Source of the DNA: Anaerolineales bacterium
GTDB taxonomy: Bacteria; Chloroflexota; Anaerolineae; Anaerolineales; UBA6663
Assembly (NCBI GenBank): GCA_020845955.1
Contig: JADLEU010000136.1
Span: 1-35,598 of the forward strand
Length of the DNA: 35,598 bases
Reading direction: 5' to 3'
How positions within the stretch are numbered: position 1 is the first letter of the stretch; every line of letters begins with the position of its first letter. Below, in pieces: positions 15,510 through 24,235 of the stretch. A program made the position numbers and the translations under genes. The notes under the pieces are model-generated. The model did no database searches, was not told where the DNA came from, and saw only the letters and a program-made list of their open reading frames with translations.

Positions 15510-17561
15510 TCAGCTGGTGGGCGTTGCCTCCAGCCCGCCGGCGGCCGGGCTGACTGCCGGCGGCGAACTGCCGCTGGCAGTCAAACGGGCAAAGGCCGCG
15601 GCGATTTGCTCGGGCTCGCCGATCAGGCCAACGTGGTCGCCGCTCTGAAAGACAGTTTGTGACTTGGGGTTGGCCAACAGGCGCCCATCGCGATAGAGCG
15701 CAACCACCGAGGCGCCGGTTTGGGCCCGGAGGTCGGCCTGAGCCAGGGTCTGCCCAACCAGCGGGTCACCTTCGCCCAGCCGCACCCAGGTCAAATCGAT
15801 GTCGCGCGCGGCCGAAATCAACTGCCGCAGGATGCGGTTCTCGTCGGGGGTGTTGACGGCCAGGTCGTAATGCTCGCGGCGGACGATGTTGGCGTACTGC
15901 TCGACCTGATGCGCCAGGTAGCCCAGCCGCAGCAGCGTGCTGCGCACGATCTCCAGCCCGCCGGCCAACTCGGGATGGACCACGTCCTGCGCGCCGAGGG
16001 CTGCCAGGTGCGCGACCCCTTCCTGGGTCGCGGCGCGAGCGATGATGGGCAGGTTGGGCGCGAGCCGGCGGGCCGCGGCGACCACGACCTGGCTGGCGGC
16101 TTCGTCGGGCAGCGTGACCACCAGCGCCCGAGCCCGCTCCAGGTGGGCATGCGCCATGACCTCGGAGTTGGCGGCGTCGCCAAACAGCGTGGGCACCCCC
16201 AGGCGGCGCAGCGCCTCGACCCGCGGCGCGTCGGCCTCGATGACCAGCCGCGGCGCGCCCAGGTGGTTGAGCACGTCCACGATGTGGTGGCCCACCCGCC
16301 CCCAACCCACGACGACCACGTGGCCCTGCAGGCTGTGGCCGGCCGGAAGCGTTTCGGGGCCGTGACGGTTGAGCCGCGCCCAAAGCGCCGGCCGGGAGCG
16401 CAGCCAGCGCTCAGCGGGTTCGATCAGCCGGAACATGAGGGGGTTGAGAGTGATCGAAACGAGCGCACCGGCCAGGATGAGCGAGTATTGGTCGCGATTG
16501 AGCAAGCCCAAGGCCAGACCGGCCTGGCCGACGATGAACGAAAACTCGCCAATCTGGCTTAGGCCGGCGCCGACCACCAGGGCCGTGCGAGCGGGGTGGG
16601 GAAAGAGGAACGTAATCACGGCGCCCAGGACCGCTTTGCCGGCCACAACCAGGGCCGATAGGAGGGCCACCTGGCTGGCGTTGGCCAATAGATAAGCCGG
16701 GTTGACGAGCATGCCGACCGAAACGAAGAACAGCACCGAGAAGGCCTCGCGAAATGGGACCAGGTCGGCGCCGACCTGGTGGCTGAGCGGCGACTCGCCG
16801 ACAATCACCCCGGCCAGAAAAGCGCCGAGCGCGAAGGACACGCCGAACAATTCGGCCGCGCCCAGGGCGGTCCCCAAAGCCAGCGCCAGCACGGCCAGGA
16901 TAAACAGTTCGCGCGAGCGGGTATGGGCCGTGCGCAAGAGCAGCCAGGGGACGGCGCGGCCGCCCACAAACAGCATCAGGGCGGTGAAGACGGCGACCTT
17001 CAGGAGCGTCAGACCGAGGTTCGCCCAGTTTATGCCGCCCGCGCTGGGCGCCAGGGTGGGCAGCACGACCAGGATGAGGACGGTCGCCAGGTCCTCCAGG
17101 ACCAGCCAGCCGACGGCCACGCGCCCGTGATGGGTGTTGAGCAGCCCGTTGTCCATCAGCCCGCGCAGCAGCACGACCGTGCTGGCCACCGAGATCGCCA
17201 GGCCGAGAACGATGCTGGCACTCGGCGTCCAGCCCCAGGCCTGCGTCAGCAGATAGCCCAACACGGTCGCAATGCCGGTCTGGAGCAGCGCCCCCGGTAT
17301 CGCAATGTCGCGCACTTGCCACAAATCGCGCAGCGAAAAGTGCAGGCCGACGCCGAACATGAGGAAGATGACGCCCAACTCGGCCAACTGGCTGAGGGTA
17401 TCGATATCGCCGACGAAGCCGGGCGTAAACGGCCCGATGGCGACGCCAGCCAGCAGATAACCGACAATGGGCGGCAGACCCAGGCGCCGGGCGGCTAAGC
17501 CGCCGGCGAAGGCGACTACCAGGGCAACGGCGATATTGACGAGCAGCGGGATCGAATGCAT
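15510..17561 (-). CDS. CPA2 monovalent cation:proton antiporter with TrkA-N/TrkA-C domains (KefB-like)
   Basis: A 683-residue membrane protein. The N-terminal ~385 residues are a Na+/H+-exchanger-type membrane domain (IVGYLLAGVAIGPFTPGF, LAELGVIFLMFGVGLHFSLRDL, FGVSFALGAFLAGVIVGESPLSHQ, SQIGEFSFIVGQAG). An RCK/TrkA-N domain follows (GHVVVVGWGRVGHHIVDVLNHLG, then FGDAANSEVMAHAHLERARALVVTLPDE), and a TrkA-C domain near the end (ISAARDIDLTWVRLGEGDPLVGQTLAQADLRAQTGASVVALYRDG). Family members move K+ or Na+ against protons under control of NAD(H) or other ligands bound by the RCK domain. The start was set at MHSIPLLVN (17561), where the first membrane segment begins, downstream of a -10 box at 17634-17639. 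Confidence 0.88.
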   Translation of the reverse strand: MHSIPLLVNIAVALVVAFAGGLAARRLGLPPIVGYLLAGVAIGPFTPGFVGDIDTLSQLAELGVIFLMFGVGLHFSLRDLWQVRDIAIPGALLQTGIATVLGYLLTQAWGWTPSASIVLGLAISVASTVVLLRGLMDNGLLNTHHGRVAVGWLVLEDLATVLILVVLPTLAPSAGGINWANLGLTLLKVAVFTALMLFVGGRAVPWLLLRTAHTRSRELFILAVLALALGTALGAAELFGVSFALGAFLAGVIVGESPLSHQVGADLVPFREAFSVLFFVSVGMLVNPAYLLANASQVALLSALVVAGKAVLGAVITFLFPHPARTALVVGAGLSQIGEFSFIVGQAGLALGLLNRDQYSLILAGALVSITLNPLMFRLIEPAERWLRSRPALWARLNRHGPETLPAGHSLQGHVVVVGWGRVGHHIVDVLNHLGAPRLVIEADAPRVEALRRLGVPTLFGDAANSEVMAHAHLERARALVVTLPDEAASQVVVAAARRLAPNLPIIARAATQEGVAHLAALGAQDVVHPELAGGLEIVRSTLLRLGYLAHQVEQYANIVRREHYDLAVNTPDENRILRQLISAARDIDLTWVRLGEGDPLVGQTLAQADLRAQTGASVVALYRDGRLLANPKSQTVFQSGDHVGLIGEPEQIAAAFARLTASGSSPPAVSPAAGGLEATPTS

Positions 17562-17633
17562 GGTTTGACAGGACGCTCGGGCGGAGGCGCCGCCGAAGGC
17601 GGGTAGGCAAGGGGGACCAAGAGCGACCCGACC

Positions 17634-17639
17634 ATTATA
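17634..17639 (-). promoter_or_regulatory. -10 element upstream of the antiporter gene
   Basis: TATAAT on the minus strand, about 73 bases ahead of the ATG at 17561. The -35 is poor. ACGCT-AGC-AGCGT directly upstream (17641-17653) is a small palindrome that could bind a regulator. Confidence 0.4.
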
Positions 17640-17833
17640 AACGCTAGCAGCGTGATTTGCGTGGTTTATTGGAATCGGGAGGATTGCGGGGAAGGCAGCG
17701 CGGGTGACGCCCACTTGCGCTTATCGGGGCCGCGGTTATGATGTTGGCGTGACCGGCAATGCGCGCCTGGCCGCAGGTGTTGCCACGTTTTGGGCGCCCG
17801 CGGCCCGGCCCGAATGCTGTCGATGAGGTTGCC

Positions 17834-19246
17834 ATGCAACGCTACCGTGTGCTGCTGCCCATCCTGGCCGGCCTGGCAGTTTTGATCGGCGCCTGCGCCA
17901 CGCGCACACCCACCCCCACCAGCCTGCCGCCGACGGCCGTCGCCAACACCCAACGCGGGCTGGCCCTGGTGGATCGTGTCGAGGTCGAAGCCCCGGACAG
18001 CGGCGCCGCGGCGGCCGAGGTGACAGCCCACGGCCAACTGCTCGACAGCTGCACCGCACTGGCCGATACGACCGTCGAGCGCCAGGCCCAGGTTTTCGTG
18101 GTGACGCTTTTCACGCTGCGCACCGCGCGGGCCAACTGCGCGCCTGCCAGCCAGGCATTCGAACAGGCAGCCAGCCTGGACATCGCCGGGCTCCCGGCGG
18201 GCGAATACGTCGTCGTGGTCAACGGGGTCAGCGCGATACTGGCGCTGGCCCAGGCGCCGAGCGCGCAGGCCAGCGCCACGGCAACCGCGCAGGCGACGGT
18301 CACGGACGAGCCGGCGGCGCTGCCGCCTACCGCCCAGCCGTCGCCCTCCCCTACGCCGCCCACGCCGGCGCCTACCACGACCGGCGCGGAGGCGCCCGGC
18401 AACTGCATCGACAAAGCCGCCTTCTATGGCGATGTGACGGTGCCGGACGACACGGCCTTCAAGCAGGGCGAGGCCTTTGTAAAGACCTGGAAGATCCGCA
18501 ACGAGGGCACCTGTGCCTGGAAAGGCTACAGCCTGGTCTTTGCCGGCGGCGAGGCGATGAGCGGCGCGCTGGCCAGCCCGCTGCCAGAGGCGCCGCCGGG
18601 AACCATCGTCGAGATCTCGATCGAGTTAGTGGCCCCAACGCGCGGTGGATCGCACCTGGGCAACTGGGAGTTTCAAGACGCGCAGGGGTGGCGCTTTGGG
18701 GTCGGCGCCAGCGGCCAGGGGCCGATCTGGGTCAAAGTGAGCGTCAACTACTCCGGGCGAGAGCAGACGGTGCCGCCGCCCGATACGGTGGGATCTGCGC
18801 CCGCGCCCGAGGCGGCCAACCCCTGCGGGGCCAGCCACCTGAGCGGCAACGAGAGCGACATCCTCAGCCGGATCAACGCCGCGCGGGCAGTCGCGGGGTT
18901 GAGACCGGTGAGCGTCCAGCCGCAACTGGCCGCCGCGGCCGAACAGCACAGCCTGGATATGGCGTGTCACGATTTCATCAGCCACACCGGCACGGACGGC
19001 ACCAGCTGGAAAAACCGCGTGGCGGGCCAGGGGTACGCCAACTACAACTCGGCGCGCGAGATCATCTACGCGGGCGACGAGGCCTTTGGGGGCGGCTCGG
19101 CGGGCGCGTTCGACTGGTGGATGAACAGCCAGGTGCATCACGACATCATCCTGTACCCCGACGTCAGCGAGGCGGGGATCGCGGTCGTGACCAATCCGGC
19201 CAGCCCCAATTATGCCCACTATACGGTCGTATTTGCGCGGCCGTGA
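17834..19246 (+). CDS. CAP/SCP domain lipoprotein with an NBR1-type Ig domain
   Basis: A 470-residue exported lipoprotein. Signal peptide with lipobox LIGAC (Cys21); a region of about 130 residues of unknown fold; a Pro/Thr/Ser linker (about 165-190). Then comes a domain resembling the NBR1/'next to BRCA1' Ig-like module (DVTVPDDTAFKQGEAFVKTWKIRNEGTCAWKGYSLVFAGG...GGSHLGNWEFQDAQGWRFGVGASGQGPIWVKVSV), and a C-terminal CAP domain (about 345-470: ILSRINAARAVAGLRPVSVQPQLAAAAEQHSLDMA, FISHTGTDG, YNSAREIIYAG, VHHDIILYPDVSEAGIAVV). The CAP His/Glu positions (AEQHS, ISHTG, AREII, QVHHD) are kept. It likely acts at the cell surface; the substrate is unknown. The start at 17834 is fixed by the signal peptide. 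Confidence 0.85.
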   Translation: MQRYRVLLPILAGLAVLIGACATRTPTPTSLPPTAVANTQRGLALVDRVEVEAPDSGAAAAEVTAHGQLLDSCTALADTTVERQAQVFVVTLFTLRTARANCAPASQAFEQAASLDIAGLPAGEYVVVVNGVSAILALAQAPSAQASATATAQATVTDEPAALPPTAQPSPSPTPPTPAPTTTGAEAPGNCIDKAAFYGDVTVPDDTAFKQGEAFVKTWKIRNEGTCAWKGYSLVFAGGEAMSGALASPLPEAPPGTIVEISIELVAPTRGGSHLGNWEFQDAQGWRFGVGASGQGPIWVKVSVNYSGREQTVPPPDTVGSAPAPEAANPCGASHLSGNESDILSRINAARAVAGLRPVSVQPQLAAAAEQHSLDMACHDFISHTGTDGTSWKNRVAGQGYANYNSAREIIYAGDEAFGGGSAGAFDWWMNSQVHHDIILYPDVSEAGIAVVTNPASPNYAHYTVVFARP

Positions 19247-19631
19247 GCGGCACGAACGCGGCCAGGGCGTTTGAGCGGCAGAAGAAAACCTATAGCCTCA
19301 GCGGGGCATCCTGTGTATACTAACCTGGCCAATTCGCTCCGACACAAGCTCGAACCAGGCTCGGAGAGCTGTGTTGCTTACCTCGGCGGCTTGCAGACAA
19401 CACCCCCGCGGCAGACATAACGTCGGACATGGCTGGGGGGGAAGGTGATCTTCGGCATCGAAGACTGCGCAAATGATCATAACGCCGTGCCATCCCAGTC
19501 TGTTATCCTAGCGTAACGAAGCGCGGCAGGGTGCGCGGTCACAACCGCCCCAGCCGCGTGGCGGCGGCCAAGCGAGTGAGGTCGCCTGTCGGCGCTTCGT
19601 CGCAGGACGTGCAGCCAACTCAAGTAGGATA
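19247..19631. other. Intergenic region, 385 bases
   Basis: Between the CAP lipoprotein and the histidine kinase. A TATACT box at 19316-19321 could be a -10 but has no good -35. I see no gene, no clear terminator and no RNA with long-range pairing. Confidence 0.4.
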
Positions 19632-20702
19632 ATGAACAAGCTGGTCGCCAAGTGGTGGGAAAGCCTGCGAGGGCTCAGCGACCCGGGCCAAGCCAATCTG
19701 GCCGGGCAGATTCTGGACCTGTGTCCCCAGGCGATTGAGTTTTGCGATCTGCAGGGAACGCTGCTGTACCTCAACGCAGCGGCAGCCCGCCGCCGCTCCA
19801 AGCCGGCGGCCGAATTGGCTGGCACGCCCATCTGGGACTTACTGCCGGCCGGGCAGGCGGCGCACCGGCGCATGCTGGCCAACAAGGCGCTGCTGACCGG
19901 GCAGCCGGTGGAATTCACTGACCGGGCGGGCCACCAGTGGGAGGCGGTGTCAATCTGCCCGGTGCGGGGCGCGAGCGGCCAGGTGGAGGGCCTGGTGATG
20001 TTTACGCGCGACACCACGCGGGAGATCCGCGCCGAGGAACAGCTCAAGCTGGTGACGCTGCAGCTGGTGACCAGCCAGGAGGAACAGCGGCGCCAGATCG
20101 CGCAGGACCTGCACGACGACATTGGCCAGGGCATGACCGCCCTGATCCTTAACTTGAAGGCGATTCACGGCGAGGTGAGCGCAGGCGGTCCGGGCGTCGA
20201 GGCACAACTCAAAGCGACGATCCGTGGCGCCGAAGAAATGATGCGCCACATCCGGCAGGTGTTCTACGAGCTGCGCCCGCCGTCTTTTGGCTCGATGGCG
20301 CTGGCCAAGGTGCTCGAGTCGCTGTGCTCTACCGTGGCGCTCTCGACCGGGCTGCGCATTGTGCTCAGCAGCCAGGAGCAATTGCCACCAATCCCCAATG
20401 CTCAGGCCACTGTCCTCTACCGCATGGTTCAGGAGGGCATAAACAACGTCGTAAAACACGCGCAGGCGACCTCGGTGTGGATTAACCTGGAGTTCGTGAA
20501 CGACGAGATCAACATCTCCCTGGAGGACGATGGGCAGGGTTTCGACCCCAGCCAGCGCGCGCACCTGGGCATGGGCATGGGCCTGCAAGGGCTGCGCGAG
20601 CGGTTCTTTATGCTGAGCGGCAGTTTTGACGTCGAGTCGGACCCGGGCAAGGGCACCCGGCTGTACGGGTCGCTGCCCTTGCCGAGTGTCGGCGCCAGCT
20701 AG
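19632..20702 (+). CDS. Soluble PAS sensor histidine kinase, NarX/NarL-partner type (HisKA_3)
   Basis: A 356-residue kinase without membrane segments. A PAS domain spans about residues 24-130 (ILDLCPQAIEFCDLQGTLLYLNAAAARR..., ending FTRDTTREIRAEEQLK). The HisKA_3 dimerisation helix has EEQRRQIAQDLHDDIGQGMTALI with phospho-acceptor His161. The ATPase domain has VLYRMVQEGINNVVKHAQA (N box), DDGQGFD (G1), GLQGLRERF and PGKGTRLYGSLP. It would phosphorylate the NarL-type regulator whose gene starts 119 bases downstream. Being soluble, it senses an internal signal through PAS or through a partner; the glycerol kinase-like protein encoded two genes on is a candidate. Upstream spacing gives a weak AGTAGGA ribosome site. 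Confidence 0.9.
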   Translation: MNKLVAKWWESLRGLSDPGQANLAGQILDLCPQAIEFCDLQGTLLYLNAAAARRRSKPAAELAGTPIWDLLPAGQAAHRRMLANKALLTGQPVEFTDRAGHQWEAVSICPVRGASGQVEGLVMFTRDTTREIRAEEQLKLVTLQLVTSQEEQRRQIAQDLHDDIGQGMTALILNLKAIHGEVSAGGPGVEAQLKATIRGAEEMMRHIRQVFYELRPPSFGSMALAKVLESLCSTVALSTGLRIVLSSQEQLPPIPNAQATVLYRMVQEGINNVVKHAQATSVWINLEFVNDEINISLEDDGQGFDPSQRAHLGMGMGLQGLRERFFMLSGSFDVESDPGKGTRLYGSLPLPSVGAS

Positions 20703-20708
20703 GCCGGG

Positions 20709-20724
20709 CGTCAACGGATGAGGC
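20709..20724 (+). repeat. Copy of the CGTCAACGGATGAGGC intergenic repeat
   Basis: Exact 16-base match to 9809-9824. It lies between the kinase and regulator genes. Confidence 0.6.
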
Positions 20725-20821
20725 CTGCCGGACACGCGAAGCGAATGCGCTCTAACCGCGGCGCCAGGGTGACGTGATCGGCGGGTCGTGTGTCTCGAAG
20801 CGCCAGACGGGAAGGGAACCT

Positions 20822-21490
20822 ATGATACGCGTCGTCGTCGCAGAAGACCACATCCTGGTTCGGCAGGGCATCGTCAAGCTGCTGGAGGGCGCCGGTGACA
20901 TCGAGGTCGTCGGCGAAGCCGACAATGGCCGGGCGGCGGTAACGGCGCTCAAGGCCGTGCACCCCGACGTGCTGGTGCTGGATCTCACCATGCCCAAGCT
21001 CGATGGGCTGGACACTCTGGCGGAAATCAAGGGGATGAAGGATAGGCCCCAGGTGGTCGTGCTCTCGATGCACGCCGACCCGGGCCTGATCCGGCAGGCG
21101 CTGCAAACCGGGGCCTTGGGCTACGTAGTAAAACAATCGGTCGCGGACGAGCTGCTGGCGGCGGTCCGGGCAGCGCGCCAAGGCAGCATGTTCCTAAGCT
21201 CGGGGGTCTCGGGATTGATCGCCAACAACTTCTTCGGCGAGCAGGAGCGCAATTTGCTCGACAACCTGTCGCCGCGCGAGCGGGAAGTGGTCAAGCGCGT
21301 GGTGGAGGGCTACTCGGCGCGCGAGATTGCCGAAAGCCTGCGGACCAGCGTCAAGACCGTGGAAAAGCAGCGGCGCGATGCCATGCGCAAGCTGGAAGTG
21401 GACAACCTGGCCAGCCTGGTGCGCGTCAGCCTGGAGCTTGGCCTGGTAGTCAGCCGGCCAACGCACGCGAGCAGCCAGTATCCCGCGTGA
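20822..21490 (+). CDS. NarL/FixJ-family response regulator
   Basis: A 222-residue transcription factor. The receiver domain has acidic pocket E8-D9, phospho-acceptor Asp54 (DVLVLDLTMPKLDG), Thr/Ser 'VVLSMHAD' and Lys in 'GYVVKQS'. The C-terminal LuxR-type helix-turn-helix is LSPREREVVKRVVEGYSAREIAESLRTSVKTVEKQRRDAMRKL. ATG 20822 follows GGAAGGGAA. The last codon overlaps the start of the glycerol kinase-like gene (GTGA at 21487-21490), meaning ribosomes can pass from one to the other. Likely targets are promoters of the downstream glycerol genes (inference from position). Confidence 0.9.
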   Translation: MIRVVVAEDHILVRQGIVKLLEGAGDIEVVGEADNGRAAVTALKAVHPDVLVLDLTMPKLDGLDTLAEIKGMKDRPQVVVLSMHADPGLIRQALQTGALGYVVKQSVADELLAAVRAARQGSMFLSSGVSGLIANNFFGEQERNLLDNLSPREREVVKRVVEGYSAREIAESLRTSVKTVEKQRRDAMRKLEVDNLASLVRVSLELGLVVSRPTHASSQYPA

Positions 21491-22983
21491 CAACCTACAT
21501 CCTGGGCATCCACCAAAGAACCGCCGGTGTGCGCGTCGTCATCCTCGACCGCAAGGCGAACGTGGTTGCCTCCGCTTACGCGGACATCCACCAATATCAT
21601 CCCCAGCCCGGCTGGTCGGAGCACGACGCCAACGAGATCTGGCACGTGACGCAGACGGTGACGGCCGAGGCGCTGCACAACGGCCGAATTGCGCCCGAAC
21701 AGATCGAAGCGATCGGCGTCACCAACCAGCGCGACACGACTGTTTTTTGGAACAAGGGCACCGGCGAGCCGGTTGGCCGCGCGATCGTCTGGCACGACCA
21801 GCGCACCCTCGGGCTGTGTGAGCAGCTGATTGCCCGTGACAGGCAGGGCATTGAGGCTCGCACGGGCATGAGCATTGTGCCCGACGTCACCGCCGCCAAG
21901 ATCCGCTGGCTGATGGACAACGACCAGGCCGTGCAGAAGGGCATCACGCGCGGCGAGCTGCTGTGCGGCACCATCGACAGCTGGCTGATCTGGAACCTGT
22001 CGGGGCGCCGCGTGCATGTCACCGATCATTCCAACGCTTCAGTGACGCTGCTGCAGAATGCCAGCTCGTTGACGTATGACGACGGCATCCTCAACCTGCT
22101 CGGCATCCCGCGCGAAATCCTGCCTGAGCCGCGCCGGTCCAGCGAGGTATATGCGGAGACGGACCCGGCCATGTTCTTTGGGGTGCGGGTGCCGATCGCC
22201 AGCGCCGGCGGGGACCAGCAACTGGCGGTGCTGGGGCAGGCCGGCGTTGCGATCGGCATGGCCAAGAACACGTACAGTTCGGGCTCGTTTATGCTGCTCA
22301 ACACCGGCCCGCGTTATCTGCCGCCGGCCAGCGGCTTGTTCGCCCCGGTGTTGTGGACCCTCGGCGACACGGTGGTGTACGGCCTGGAGGGCAAAGCCGA
22401 CGTCGCGGGCGATGCCATTCAATGGCTGAGAGACGGGCTCGGCATCATCCGTGAGCCGGGGGAGGCGGAAGGCCTGGCAGGTCAGGTGCCCGACACCGAG
22501 GGCATCTACTTCGTGCCGCCGGTGGGCGGTTCAGACGTCGTGCGCTCAGGCGCCTACGCCCGCGGCGCCATTCTCGGCATCACCCGCAGCACGACGCGCC
22601 ATCACGTGGCGCGCGCCGCGCTGGAAGCCATGGCCTACCAGACGCGCGACTTCCTGGAAGTCGTCGCGCTGTACACGCCCGAGCTGACCCCACGGACGCT
22701 GCGGGCGGATGGCCGCCTGGCCAAGAGCGACTTCTTGTTGCAGTTCCAGGCCGACATTTTGGGGCTGCCCGTGGAGCGGCCGGTATATACCAACACCGCC
22801 GTCCTGGGCGCGGCCTACCTGGCCGGGCTGGCTGTGGGTTATTGGGCGTCGCTGGACGAGGTCGTGGCCTGCTGGAAGCGCGAGTGTTGGTTCGAGCCTC
22901 GGCTGCCAGAATCCCGCCGGGACGAGCTGTATCACGGTTGGCAGCGCGCCATCAAACAAGTCAAGAGCGCGGCGAAACCCTAA
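21487..22983 (+). CDS. Glycerol kinase-like protein with degenerate active site (FGGY pseudokinase)
   Basis: A 498-residue homologue of GlpK along its whole length, but with changes at conserved positions. The phosphate loop DQGTT is HQRTA (residues 9-13), so the metal/ATP Asp is lost. NQRET is NQRDT (Glu to Asp83). The glycerol-contact Tyr of 'PYFSG.K' is Asp133 (PDVTAAK). The nucleotide loop TYGTGC is TYSSGS, and the adenine-site 'VDGG' is ADGR. The GDQQ motif (D243, Q244) and AIVW remain. Comparison is with E. coli GlpK and with the intact copy at 24236. It starts at GTG 21487, overlapping the regulator stop. It probably does not phosphorylate glycerol and may sense glycerol or control the two-component pair (inference). 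A kinase with a different substrate is the alternative. Confidence 0.8.
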   Translation: MTTYILGIHQRTAGVRVVILDRKANVVASAYADIHQYHPQPGWSEHDANEIWHVTQTVTAEALHNGRIAPEQIEAIGVTNQRDTTVFWNKGTGEPVGRAIVWHDQRTLGLCEQLIARDRQGIEARTGMSIVPDVTAAKIRWLMDNDQAVQKGITRGELLCGTIDSWLIWNLSGRRVHVTDHSNASVTLLQNASSLTYDDGILNLLGIPREILPEPRRSSEVYAETDPAMFFGVRVPIASAGGDQQLAVLGQAGVAIGMAKNTYSSGSFMLLNTGPRYLPPASGLFAPVLWTLGDTVVYGLEGKADVAGDAIQWLRDGLGIIREPGEAEGLAGQVPDTEGIYFVPPVGGSDVVRSGAYARGAILGITRSTTRHHVARAALEAMAYQTRDFLEVVALYTPELTPRTLRADGRLAKSDFLLQFQADILGLPVERPVYTNTAVLGAAYLAGLAVGYWASLDEVVACWKRECWFEPRLPESRRDELYHGWQRAIKQVKSAAKP

Positions 22984-23352
22984 CCCCCGCCGATCAAAAG
23001 CTCCACGCCGATGGATTACGTCAAATGCTCCCTTGGCGTATTGGCCTACTCCATTTAGGCTCTCCCATCAGGCATTTCCTCTCTGGATCGGGCGGAATAC
23101 CTGATTCCCAAGCGCCATTCTCCGTGCAACAATAACAAAATCCGGCGCGACCTGCTGACCAGGCCGCTGGCGAGCGAACACCGCCATTCCCCGGCAGGTC
23201 CCCTGCAACCTGCCTCGGCTTCACCCTGAACGATCCGCGCGCGCGCTTAGCGCCAGGGGAGGTGAACCACCAAACGAGAGTTCTCCACGCGGCAAACCCG
23301 TCAAATGCGCAAAGGCGCGGACCTGTCCCCAACAAGCAAAAGGAGAAATGCA
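22984..23352. other. Intergenic region before glpF, 369 bases, likely regulatory
   Basis: It separates the regulator block from glpF-glpK-glpA. It contains a GGAAT/ATTCC dyad (23094-23098 and 23104-23108), an AT-rich patch (23127-23142), and a leader hairpin (23193-23214). No convincing -35/-10 pair was found. The length and location suggest the main control region of the glycerol genes. Confidence 0.4.
23193..23214 (+). promoter_or_regulatory. Leader hairpin upstream of glpF
   Basis: GGCAGGT (23193-23199) and ACCTGCC (23208-23214) enclose an 8-base loop. It may be part of the glpF leader RNA or an operator. Confidence 0.3.
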
Positions 23353-24147
23353 ATGAAAGAAAAAGGGTTGGTTAGCCAGCTGATCGGCGAGGTCCTGGGG
23401 ACCTTTGTCCTGATCCTGCTCGGCGATGGAGTGGTCGCCAATGTTGGGTTGGCCCCGCGGCTGGCGGGAACAGCCTACGACTGGAACACGATCACCCTCG
23501 GATGGGCCTTCGCGGTGATTGTAGCGGTGTATATCTCGGCCGGCGTGTCGGGCGCACATATCAATCCCGCCGTCACCCTCGCATTGGCAGTCAGACGCGA
23601 CTTCCCCTGGGCCAAGGTGGTCCCCTACATCCTGGCGCAGATGGTCGGCGCCTTCCTGGGCGCGCTGGGTGTGTACCTGGTCTATCGCGACGGTCTGGTC
23701 TCGGCCGGCCTGCCGAACGTGTGGGCCACCGGGCCGGGCTCGGTCTTCGAGGCCGCTTTCTGGGGTGCTGCCAGCTCAGGTCGGGTCGGCGGCTACTCGC
23801 TGACGACGGCCATCATCGCGGAGTTCTTTGGCACGGTAGTGCTGATGTGGGGCGTCCTGGCCAGCGGCGATTCGAAGAACACTGGCTTGCTGAACAACCT
23901 GGGGCCGTTCCTGGTCGGCGGCACCGTGCTGGCGGTCGGCCTGTCGCTGGGCGGCCCGAGTGGCTATTCTATCAACCCGGCCCGCGACCTCGGCCCGCGC
24001 ATCTTTGGCGCCCTGGCCGGCACCCAGAACCTGTTCAGCGGCCTCTACTGGCTCGTTCCGCCGGTGCTGGTCCCGGCCATTGCCGGCCCGATCGGCGCCA
24101 TCCTGTACGACCTGTTTGTGTCCGCCAATCTGCCGGAGAAACGCTAA
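23353..24147 (+). CDS. glpF: Glycerol uptake facilitator (aquaglyceroporin)
   Basis: A 264-residue membrane channel of the MIP family. Both half-helix signatures are present: SGAHINPAVT and GYSINPARDLGPR. The Asp after the second NPAR is typical of glycerol-conducting members. About six hydrophobic spans are visible. AAAAGGAG at 23338-23345 places the start at ATG 23353 rather than at 23305. It is followed 88 bases later by glpK, with a 15-bp hairpin between them. It lets glycerol enter by diffusion, where GlpK traps it. Confidence 0.93.
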   Translation: MKEKGLVSQLIGEVLGTFVLILLGDGVVANVGLAPRLAGTAYDWNTITLGWAFAVIVAVYISAGVSGAHINPAVTLALAVRRDFPWAKVVPYILAQMVGAFLGALGVYLVYRDGLVSAGLPNVWATGPGSVFEAAFWGAASSGRVGGYSLTTAIIAEFFGTVVLMWGVLASGDSKNTGLLNNLGPFLVGGTVLAVGLSLGGPSGYSINPARDLGPRIFGALAGTQNLFSGLYWLVPPVLVPAIAGPIGAILYDLFVSANLPEKR

Positions 24148-24150
24148 GCC

Positions 24151-24193
24151 GTGGAGACAGCGGCCGCCTGAGCCGGGGGGCCGCTGTCTCCAC
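24151..24193 (+). terminator. Perfect 15-bp hairpin between glpF and glpK
   Basis: GTGGAGACAGCGGCC (24151-24165) and its exact complement (24179-24193) around a 13-base loop, 3 bases after the glpF stop. There is no T-run, so it may set relative mRNA levels of glpF and glpK by partial termination or by protecting the 3' end. Confidence 0.55.
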
Positions 24194-24235
24194 CTACACT
24201 GGTAATCGCACCTAGTCACACAAAGGAAGAGGCAC

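Noticed and set aside
16411-17610. 399-codon minus-strand frame inside the antiporter gene
   Set aside because: Arg/Gly/Pro-rich shadow of the correct antiporter frame.
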